A DNA stretch of 11,794 nucleotides from an uncultured bacterium. GTDB lineage: Bacteria > Desulfobacterota > WTBG01. A program made the translations under genes and the position numbers. The notes under the pieces were generated by a model that ran no database searches, had not been told where the DNA came from, and was given only the letters and a program-made list of their open reading frames with translations. Where the stretch lies: the NCBI GenBank assembly GCA_938024025.1, contig CALJBY010000029.1, positions 1-11,794 on the forward strand. The letters are read 5' to 3'. Shown here piece by piece: positions 6,386-11,794 of the stretch (positions are counted from its first letter, which is position 1; every line of letters starts with the position of its first letter).

Positions 6386-7631
6386 ATCCCGACGCGTTGT
6401 GATAACCGGTCTGGGGCTCATTTCCCCACTTGGACCTACCCTAAACGACAATTGGAACTCCCTCATTAACGGCATATCCGGCATTGATTTTATCTCCTCC
6501 TTAGACTGCTCATCCTGGAAAGTTAAGATAGCAGGTGAGTTGTCCCATTTCAATGCAGCGTGCCTCCCAACTAAAAAAAAATACATTAAACTGATGAATA
6601 GAGACGCACAACTAGCCGTTGCAGCAACCGGGTTAGCTCTGGAAGATGCACACCTAAACCGGGAAGAGATTGAACCTTCTGCAATAGGTATTGCCTTCGG
6701 TGCCTTTGGTATACAGTACACTTTTCAAGAAGCATATACTTTCCTTGAAGCATTAGAAGAAAAGGATACCGTAAATCCCCTCTGGCCCCTCACCATACTA
6801 CCTAACATGAGTCTGTGCAACAGTGCGATTGTGCACAACCTCCAGGGCCCTAACATATCTTTTTGCTCCCTTACCGCTTCGGGGGCGCAGGCGGTGGGAG
6901 AAGCCTTTAAATCCATTAAACACGGGGAAGCCGATCTTTTTGTTGCAGGAGGTTGCAGCAGTCTTAATCCATCCTATCTCTTTTCACTGGACGCTTCCGA
7001 TTTACTCTCCCGTGAGAAGCATAATCCGCGTGCTGCATGTCGTCCCTTTGATGAGAAGAGAAACGGGATGGTTGTAGGAGAAGGGGCTGCGGTTGTCATG
7101 TTAGAGGAGCTTTCACATGCTCAAGGAAGAAATGCCCGTATCTACGGAGAACTGATCGGTTATTCTTCTACCCTACAGGAAGCTGTCCCTTCCCCTGAAA
7201 CACCTGCCGGAACAATAAGCTTGGAGGGAGTTGCCTCATGTTTGGAGGAAACGATCAAGCAGGCTGAGGTAGACCCCCAGGACATTGATTATGTAAACGC
7301 AGAAGGAAATGCCACTCCCCTATCGGATTGGGTTGAAACAGAAGCCATTAAAAGGGTCTTCGGTGATCATGCCTATCACCTTTCTATCAGTTCAACCAAA
7401 GCTACTATGGGGCATCTACTCTGTGCCTCCGGCCCTGCAGACCTGATCGCAGGAGTGTTAGCCATGCGGGACGGTATCGTTCCTCCCACGATTAATTATC
7501 AGCACCCCGACCCGCGCTGTGACCTTGACTATACCCCGAACCACAGCAGATCACGGGAGATAAACACGGTACTTTCTCTGACCCTCGGACTGAGTGGAGA
7601 ACATGCCGCACTACTTATAAGGAAGCTTTAA
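6375..7631 (+). CDS. Ketosynthase homologue lacking catalytic Cys and His (KS-beta / chain-length-factor-like)
   Basis: A 418-residue FabF paralogue keeps the fold signatures SRRVVITGLGLISPLG, RPFDEKRNGMVVGEGAAVVMLEELSHAQ and PPTINYQHPDPRCDLDY. Aligned on its neighbour, the nucleophile position is T167 (FCSLTASGAQAVG) and the first catalytic His is E310 (NAEGNAT). K342 and H347 (SSTKATMGHL) remain. The gatekeeper NSFAFGG has become LTLGLSG. It should not condense on its own. By analogy with KS-beta (CLF) of type II polyketide synthases it probably pairs with the active KS and sets chain length or substrate, although classical CLF has Gln rather than Thr. A nearby C164 is three residues before the nucleophile site. 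The ATG at 6375, 11 nt inside the upstream gene, is preferred to the TTG at 6363 because homology begins just after it; no strong ribosome-binding site is visible, consistent with coupled translation. Confidence 0.92.
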   Translation: MTPRSRRVVITGLGLISPLGPTLNDNWNSLINGISGIDFISSLDCSSWKVKIAGELSHFNAACLPTKKKYIKLMNRDAQLAVAATGLALEDAHLNREEIEPSAIGIAFGAFGIQYTFQEAYTFLEALEEKDTVNPLWPLTILPNMSLCNSAIVHNLQGPNISFCSLTASGAQAVGEAFKSIKHGEADLFVAGGCSSLNPSYLFSLDASDLLSREKHNPRAACRPFDEKRNGMVVGEGAAVVMLEELSHAQGRNARIYGELIGYSSTLQEAVPSPETPAGTISLEGVASCLEETIKQAEVDPQDIDYVNAEGNATPLSDWVETEAIKRVFGDHAYHLSISSTKATMGHLLCASGPADLIAGVLAMRDGIVPPTINYQHPDPRCDLDYTPNHSRSREINTVLSLTLGLSGEHAALLIRKL

Positions 7632-7651
7632 AGCATTTTTCCGGCTTACAA

Positions 7652-7669
7652 GCTGGCAAGCTTGCCAGC
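7652..7669. repeat. 18-bp perfect palindrome between ketosynthase genes
   Basis: GCTGGCAAGCTTGCCAGC is its own reverse complement, centred at 7660/7661, in the 103-bp gap between the second and third ketosynthase genes. As RNA it can fold into a 7-bp stem with an AGCT loop, but no T run follows on either strand, so it is not a clear terminator. It may be a REP-like dispersed palindrome or a processing or stability element within the operon mRNA. Confidence 0.6.
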
Positions 7670-7734
7670 CTCCCAATCGAATTTTCAAACAACAAATTAC
7701 ACAAAGATACTTTAGTAAAAAGGATGTAAAAGCC

Positions 7735-9030
7735 ATGGCAAGAAGGGCAGTCATAACGGGCGTAGGGATAGTTTCTCCTCTCGGGACCGGAAAAGAGGAA
7801 AACTGGAAGAAGCTCATTGCAGGACAATCGGGGATAAAGACACTCACCCGTTTTGATAGCGCTGATTTACATGTCACCATAGCGGGGGAAGCAACCGACT
7901 TCAAGGCCAAAGATTTTATCAAAGACCGGAAAGCCGTGAAACTCACTCAACCCATGGTTCATTTAGCCATCGCTGCTGCCCAATTAGCAGTACAGGACGC
8001 AGGAGTGAAAACCGAAGAAATGGATCCGGCCCGATACGGTGCATTCATCGGCTCTGGCGGCGGGGGGTTCGAAGAGGGACCCGGTTTCCCCGAATTAGTA
8101 GAGCCTTTGGTAAAATCCTGGTCGGAGGAAAAGAAAAAGTTTGATCCGGTTAAGTTCGGTGCAGACGGCATTGCCCGCACCTATCCCCTCTTCCTCTTAA
8201 AAACCCTTCCCAACAATGCCTTTTACTACATATCACTCTTGAATAATATACAGGGGGAAAACGATAATATTATTGCCTCCTTTACCGGCGGTTCACAGGC
8301 CATAGGTGATGCAGCACGTGCCATCAGAAGGGGCACCACTGATATTGCCATTGCAGGGGGCTATGATTCTCTCCTGCTCCCGGCAACATTGTTCGGTTTC
8401 AATAAGCTGGACCTCCTCTCCCAAAACCCTAAGCCAACCGAGGCCTGTCGTCCCTTTGATGGAGAAAGAGATGGTATGGTCTTAAGCGAAGGGGCAGGTA
8501 TGGTGGTAATTGAAGAACTGTCCCATGCGCAAAAAAGAGGTGCACCCGTTTATGCTGAACTTGTCGGTTATGCCAGCTCATCCAGTGCACATCATCTTTA
8601 CCAGCCCTCGCCCACCGGTCAGGGCATTAGTACCGCCTTGCAAAAGAGTTTGCGGGATGCCAAAATAGATCCTGCAGCAATTAACTACATCAATGCGGAT
8701 GGGATCGGCACTACACTGAGCGATAGGGCAGAAACCCATGCCCTGAAAAATGTTTTTGGATCCCATGCGTACGAAATACCGGTAAGCTCAACGAAATCAA
8801 TGACAGGCCATTTAGGAACGGGCGCAGGTGGAGTGGAACCGATTATTTGTGCACTGGCCATCAAGGAAAACATCATTCCCCCTACGATCAACCATACCTC
8901 TCCCGACCCTGAGTGCGATCTCGATTACGTTCCCAATCAGGCACGGGAACATACCATACATACAGCCCTTTCAATTAATCAAGGACTGGGAGGGCAGTGC
9001 ACCTGTCTCGTACTTAAAGAACTCTCTTAA
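7735..9030 (+). CDS. Second degenerate ketosynthase homologue (Cys to Phe, His to Asp)
   Basis: A 431-residue FabF paralogue with ARRAVITGVGIVSPLG, RPFDGERDGMVLSEGAGMVVIEELSHAQKRGA and PPTINHTSPDPECDLDYVPNQ, clearly from the same duplication family as its two neighbours. At the nucleophile position it has F183 (IIASFTGGSQAIG). The first catalytic His is D322 (NADGIGT). K354 and H359 (SSTKSMTGHL) remain, and the gatekeeper is INQGLGG. Residues about 106-116 form a glycine-rich stretch (GSGGGGFEEGPG), and 120-160 are a lysine/proline-rich variant of the dimer region. Phe at the catalytic site should block the acyl-binding nucleophile role, so a structural or chain-length role is inferred. The different substitutions from the second paralogue argue for a distinct partner rather than a redundant copy. 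AAGGA lies about 10 nt before the ATG. A 103-bp gap with an 18-bp palindrome precedes it. Confidence 0.92.
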   Translation: MARRAVITGVGIVSPLGTGKEENWKKLIAGQSGIKTLTRFDSADLHVTIAGEATDFKAKDFIKDRKAVKLTQPMVHLAIAAAQLAVQDAGVKTEEMDPARYGAFIGSGGGGFEEGPGFPELVEPLVKSWSEEKKKFDPVKFGADGIARTYPLFLLKTLPNNAFYYISLLNNIQGENDNIIASFTGGSQAIGDAARAIRRGTTDIAIAGGYDSLLLPATLFGFNKLDLLSQNPKPTEACRPFDGERDGMVLSEGAGMVVIEELSHAQKRGAPVYAELVGYASSSSAHHLYQPSPTGQGISTALQKSLRDAKIDPAAINYINADGIGTTLSDRAETHALKNVFGSHAYEIPVSSTKSMTGHLGTGAGGVEPIICALAIKENIIPPTINHTSPDPECDLDYVPNQAREHTIHTALSINQGLGGQCTCLVLKELS

Positions 9031-9052
9031 CCCTAACCGCTGCTTACACACT

Positions 9053-10219
9053 ATGAAGTTTGGATTTATTGCACATGCCCGGTGGACGAGTGAACTGAGA
9101 AAGATTTTTTTACTCCGACACGACGTATCGTTAATCCCGTTCAAATCCAATAAAGCGATAGAGAAAAAGTCACTTGAGGCAGGCTTAATAAAAGACATTT
9201 TCACCTATCGCAAGGTCCTCTCTGCCCAAAAGACGCGGTGCAGTGGAAGGGTTTTCTGTGTCTTTCTTACCCCTGAACAGCTGCTGGAAAACCAGGAACG
9301 GGCGGTAGAACTGGTAGTTGAGGCTTGCTCCCAGGCAAAGGAGTGGGGTGCTGAAATCGTTGGCCTGGGCGCCATGACGGCAGTTATCGGCTCCAGGGGA
9401 AGGGAAACGAATGCACAGTCACCGGTGCCGGTTACGACGGGAAACTCCCTTACGGTCTACTCATCACTCAAGGCATTCCAGGAAATGGTCAAGAAATTAG
9501 AGATTGACATTCATCGGCAGAAAATAGTAATTGTAGGCTTTCCTGGAAGCATTGCCCTGGCCATAACCCGGGCACTGTTGGAAGAAGGTGTTTCACTGGT
9601 ACTGGTAAGCAGGAGAACAACCCCGTTTTTAAAGCGTTTCATGGCAGATCTTGATGAAGCGACGAGAAAGAAGGTGGAGATTAGCAGCGACCTGCCGGAT
9701 GCGCTCAGCAAGGGAAAAATTATTTTTAGCGCCACCTCCAGCGGAAATCTTATCGATCCTGACATGCTTCAACCCGGCTCCATCGTTTTTGATATCGCAC
9801 AGCCGCGGGATGTCATAAATAAAAAAGAGAAGCGCAAAGATGTACTCATCATTGATGCCGGGACGGTGAGCCTGCCCCGGACAACATTGTTTAACTACCA
9901 TTCTATTTCGCTTCCCTTTTTCTCTTTTCTCACTCTCCCTGCGTGGACATGGCAGTTTCGTGAACAACACTTTTTGAATTACTCAGGGGTTGGGCCCTAC
10001 TACCTTCCTTCCTGTTTGGGTGAAACCATTACGCTCGCCATGGAGGGACGTCCGGAAAGTTTCTCCCTGGGAAGAGAATTGCCCCTAGATAGAGTCAGGG
10101 AGATTGGACGATTGAGCGAAAAACACGGCTTTATCTTTGACCAGTTCATAAGCTTTGACAGGGGGATCAGCCAGGAACAGTACGGCCGAACAAAAAAAGC
10201 CCTGAACAATGCACATTAA
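9053..10219 (+). CDS. Long-chain acyl-ACP reductase-like protein (AAR family)
   Basis: The 388-residue product resembles cyanobacterial long-chain acyl-[ACP] reductase (about 340 residues), which reduces acyl-ACP to fatty aldehyde with NADPH. Matching segments, compared from memory, are MKFGFIAH at the start; FLTPEQLLENQERAV at 71-85; WGAEIVGLGAMTAVI at 98-112; VTTGNSLTVYSS at 127-138; a Rossmann turn IVGFPGSIALA at 160-170 in place of the AAR turn GATGDIGSA; FDIAQPRDV at 246-254; and C321 in PSCLGETITLAMEG, followed by FSLGRELPLDRVREIGRLSEKHGF. C321 aligns with the Cys that carries the acyl group in AAR. I chose the ATG at 9053 because the frame upstream of it overlaps the ketosynthase gene and has no homology; the gap is 22 nt, with no clear Shine-Dalgarno. 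In this operon it probably releases the finished chain as an aldehyde. A shikimate-dehydrogenase-like oxidoreductase with another substrate is possible. Confidence 0.8.
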   Translation: MKFGFIAHARWTSELRKIFLLRHDVSLIPFKSNKAIEKKSLEAGLIKDIFTYRKVLSAQKTRCSGRVFCVFLTPEQLLENQERAVELVVEACSQAKEWGAEIVGLGAMTAVIGSRGRETNAQSPVPVTTGNSLTVYSSLKAFQEMVKKLEIDIHRQKIVIVGFPGSIALAITRALLEEGVSLVLVSRRTTPFLKRFMADLDEATRKKVEISSDLPDALSKGKIIFSATSSGNLIDPDMLQPGSIVFDIAQPRDVINKKEKRKDVLIIDAGTVSLPRTTLFNYHSISLPFFSFLTLPAWTWQFREQHFLNYSGVGPYYLPSCLGETITLAMEGRPESFSLGRELPLDRVREIGRLSEKHGFIFDQFISFDRGISQEQYGRTKKALNNAH

Positions 10220-10252
10220 CCAAGAAACATGCAAAAGCTTCGAAAACATGGA

Positions 10253-10330
10253 ACCACAGAGAGCACAGAGGGAGAAAACAAAAACATCGAAGTTTTTGAT
10301 AGTTAGTAAATTCTCTGTGTCCTCTGTGGT
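10253..10330. repeat. Inverted-repeat element (CACAGAG type) in intergenic region
   Basis: ACCACAGAGAGCACAGAG (10253-10270) and CTCTGTGTCCTCTGTGGT (10313-10330) are 18-bp arms in inverted orientation, matching except at the central two bases. Each arm itself repeats CACAGAG at a 9-nt period. Inside, CAAAAAC (10279-10285) pairs with GTTTTTG (10292-10298). The element fills half of the 151-bp gap between the reductase and ketoreductase genes. It looks like a dispersed non-coding repeat; similar CACAGAG repeats are, from memory, seen in many environmental bacterial genomes. There is no T tract on the plus strand to act as terminator. Confidence 0.75.
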
Positions 10331-10370
10331 GTGTTTTGGGAACACTTGAGCGTAAGGTGAGGTAACAAAT

Positions 10371-11114
10371 ATGAAATTGAAAGAAAAGATTGCACTGGTA
10401 ACAGGTGGGTCACGGGGACTCGGAAAGGCTATTGCACTGCAGCTGGCAGCAGATGGTGCGCAGGTAGTGGTAAATTACGCTACCAGTACCGATAAGGCAG
10501 AGGAAGTGGTTGGGGCCATCACATCAGGAGGAGGTAAGGCCTTATCAATGAAGGCCGATGTCTCACACCTGGAAGAAGTCGAAAAGATGGTAGACGCCAT
10601 CTATGAACAGTTCGGGAGAATAGACATACTGGTTAACAATGCAGGAGTAACCCGGGATGAACTGCTTATTTCCATGGAGCGGGAAGACTGGGACAGGGTA
10701 ATCGCTACCAATCTGGGTGGACTCTTTAACTGCACCAAATCGGTGGCAAAGTATATGATGATGCAAAAGAGCGGCAGAATTATTAACATGTCTTCTGTTG
10801 CCGGAGAGCGGGGCGGCCGTGGACAGTCTAACTACGCGGCTTCCAAAGGTGCTGTCAATGCCTTTACCCGTTCGGTCGCCATGGAGCTGGCCCGCAAAAA
10901 GGTTACCGTGAACGCGGTTGCCCCGGGGGTGGTTGAGACTGAAATGAGCAGTGAAGTCATCAGGCGGGCACAAGACATCATTCTCAATTCTGTGGCATTA
11001 AAGCGGTTAGGACAACCGGAAGAAATAGCAAAGGTAGTGGCATTCCTGGCATCGGATGATTCATCCTACATTACCGGGGAAGTCATTCGAGTAGACGGAG
11101 GTTTTAAAGGATAA
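10371..11114 (+). CDS. fabG: 3-oxoacyl-ACP reductase (FabG, SDR family)
   Basis: A 247-residue classical short-chain dehydrogenase of normal FabG length. It has a nucleotide-binding TGGSRGLG at 11-18, DV at 63-64, NNAG at 89-92, and the catalytic tetrad N114, S142, Y155, K159 (INMSSVAGERGG, NYAASKGAVNAF). The SDR C-terminal APGVVETEM and YITGEVIRVDGGF are also intact. It should reduce 3-ketoacyl-ACP to 3-hydroxyacyl-ACP with NADPH in the cytoplasm, the step after condensation. GTGAGG lies 8 nt before the ATG. The 151-bp gap before it carries an inverted-repeat element, but all genes stay on one strand, so operon membership is likely. The ACP gene follows after 25 nt. The sequence looks like an ordinary, fully active FabG. 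Confidence 0.96.
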   Translation: MKLKEKIALVTGGSRGLGKAIALQLAADGAQVVVNYATSTDKAEEVVGAITSGGGKALSMKADVSHLEEVEKMVDAIYEQFGRIDILVNNAGVTRDELLISMEREDWDRVIATNLGGLFNCTKSVAKYMMMQKSGRIINMSSVAGERGGRGQSNYAASKGAVNAFTRSVAMELARKKVTVNAVAPGVVETEMSSEVIRRAQDIILNSVALKRLGQPEEIAKVVAFLASDDSSYITGEVIRVDGGFKG

Positions 11115-11139
11115 CGAATTAAAAAAAGAGGTGAATGTT

Positions 11140-11553
11140 ATGGACGAAAATGCAATTTATGAAAAGGTTAAAGAGAGTGTTGTTGAGGCCCTGGGGATCG
11201 ACGATGATGAGGTAACCCCTAATGCCTTACTGTTCGATGATTTGGGCGCTGAGTCCCTGGACCTGCTTGATATCGTCTTCAGGCTGGAAAAGGAATTCGG
11301 CATAAAGATCCCACGGGGTGGTATCCAGGCCGATGCCCTGTCTGCTGAGGGAGAAAACCTCACAGAAGAAGATCTCGTAGTAGATGGTGTGTTAACCCCC
11401 CTCGGCATAGAAAAATTGAAAACATCCATGCCTGAGTTGGATCCCGCAAGGATAACCGAGGGTTTCAGGGCAGATGATATTGCAACCCTCTTTACCGTAC
11501 AGACTTTTGTGAATATCACTAAAAATCTGTTAAAGGAGAAGGGAACGGCATAG
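11140..11553 (+). CDS. Specialised acyl carrier protein, 137 residues
   Basis: Residues 1-60 are a clear ACP: helix I (IYEKVKESVVEALGI), loop, then DDLGAESLDLLDIVFRLEKEFGIKIP with the phosphopantetheine Ser at S39. The motif is ESL rather than the usual DSL. The helix II segment resembles AcpXL, the ACP for very-long-chain fatty acids of rhizobial lipid A. Between helix II and the C-terminal TVQTFVNITKNLLKEK helix there is an insertion of roughly 50 residues (about 62-110: ADALSAEGENLTEEDL, LTPLGIEKLKTSMPELDPARI), so the protein is much longer than housekeeping ACPs (about 80). It should carry the growing chain for this operon's enzymes. I chose the ATG at 11140 since GAGG is 8 nt upstream; the GTG at 11131 would be only one base from it. 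An AcpS gene follows after 7 nt, consistent with its own activation. Confidence 0.92.
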   Translation: MDENAIYEKVKESVVEALGIDDDEVTPNALLFDDLGAESLDLLDIVFRLEKEFGIKIPRGGIQADALSAEGENLTEEDLVVDGVLTPLGIEKLKTSMPELDPARITEGFRADDIATLFTVQTFVNITKNLLKEKGTA

Positions 11554-11560
11554 GGTCTCC

Positions 11561-11794
11561 ATGGGTATCGGCATAGACATTGTTGAGGTGAGCAGAATCG
11601 AACACATGGCCAAGGAACACGAACAGTTTCTTACCAGGATCTATACTGAGCAGGAGATTACCTACTGCACTAAAAAGAAAAACAAGTACCAGCATTTTGC
11701 TGCACGATTTGCCGCCAAAGAAAGTGTGCTCAAAGCGCTCGGTGTAGGGTGGGGCCGGGATATTAAGTGGACAGACGTAGAGATAGTGAATGAT
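11561..11794 (+). CDS. acpS: Holo-ACP synthase, N-terminal part (cut by window edge)
   Basis: Seventy-eight codons are visible from the ATG at 11561 to the window end; full AcpS is about 120 residues. MGIGIDIVEVSRIE carries the metal-binding Asp (D6), YTEQEITYC follows, and HFAARFAAKESVLKALG carries the catalytic/metal-binding Glu (E54) with K53. It transfers 4'-phosphopantetheine from CoA to the ACP serine. It starts 7 nt after the stop of the ACP gene; AGGG overlapping that stop could serve as a weak ribosome-binding site. Being next to an atypical ACP, it may be a dedicated enzyme for S39 of that protein, or it may be the sole acpS of the genome. This cannot be told from here. Confidence 0.95.
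   Translation, partial: MGIGIDIVEVSRIEHMAKEHEQFLTRIYTEQEITYCTKKKNKYQHFAARFAAKESVLKALGVGWGRDIKWTDVEIVND

Noticed and set aside
6320..6721. 133-codon antisense open frame across the second ketosynthase
   Set aside because: It lies opposite two well-supported genes, has no recognisable domain, and looks like a shadow frame.
7652..7669. Sigma-54-like TGGCAA...TTGC within the 18-bp palindrome
   Set aside because: The elements are three bases too close, and the match is a by-product of the palindrome.
8828..9052. N-terminal extension of the acyl-ACP-reductase-like frame
   Set aside because: It overlaps the third ketosynthase gene in another frame and shows no family resemblance; homology starts at the ATG at 9053.

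Overview
The window reads as part of a Gram-negative genome of moderate GC. It has an outer-membrane TonB-dependent receptor, a signal-peptide substrate-binding protein, sigma-54 signalling and a dedicated type II fatty-acid-synthase-like locus. I cannot name the organism from sequence alone. The combination (several FabF paralogues, an unusual acyl carrier protein, an acyl-ACP-reductase-like enzyme and dispersed intergenic repeats) would fit a planctomycete of the anammox group, whose ladderane lipids need unexplained type II FAS chemistry. That is an inference to test, not an identification.

Left half, minus strand (4615 down to 1): a compact signalling operon. In transcription order it has an orphan ABC-type substrate-binding protein (3698-4615), a HAMP sensor histidine kinase (2277-3701, sharing a 4-nt GTGA overlap with the gene before it), an NtrC-family sigma-54 activator (852-2228), and the N-terminal part of a TonB-dependent receptor (starts at 862, overlaps the regulator by 11 nt, runs off the left edge).

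Centre (4616-5095): a 480-bp divergent intergenic region. It holds a small ORF with a good ribosome-binding site (4761-4871), a GC-rich hairpin, a perfect 13-bp dyad (4865-4896) and, on the plus strand, a textbook sigma-54 promoter (TGGCAC-N5-TTGCA, 5018-5033) 62 bp before the first synthase gene. A divergent NtrC-type activator, an upstream dyad at enhancer distance and a sigma-54 promoter together suggest that the left operon controls the right one.

Right half, plus strand (5096 to the end): a lipid or polyketide-like assembly operon. It encodes three tandem ketosynthase paralogues, of which only the first keeps the catalytic Cys-His-His set. The second and third carry Thr and Phe in place of the nucleophilic Cys, and Glu and Asp in place of the first His. 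These are followed by a long-chain acyl-ACP-reductase-like protein with its catalytic Cys conserved, a FabG ketoreductase, a 137-residue acyl carrier protein with an ESL phosphopantetheine motif, and the start of its own holo-ACP synthase. The simplest model is one active condensing subunit paired with two chain-length-factor-like partners, elongation on a private ACP, keto reduction by FabG, and release of the chain as an aldehyde. No dehydratase or enoyl reductase lies in the window; if used, they are downstream or elsewhere.
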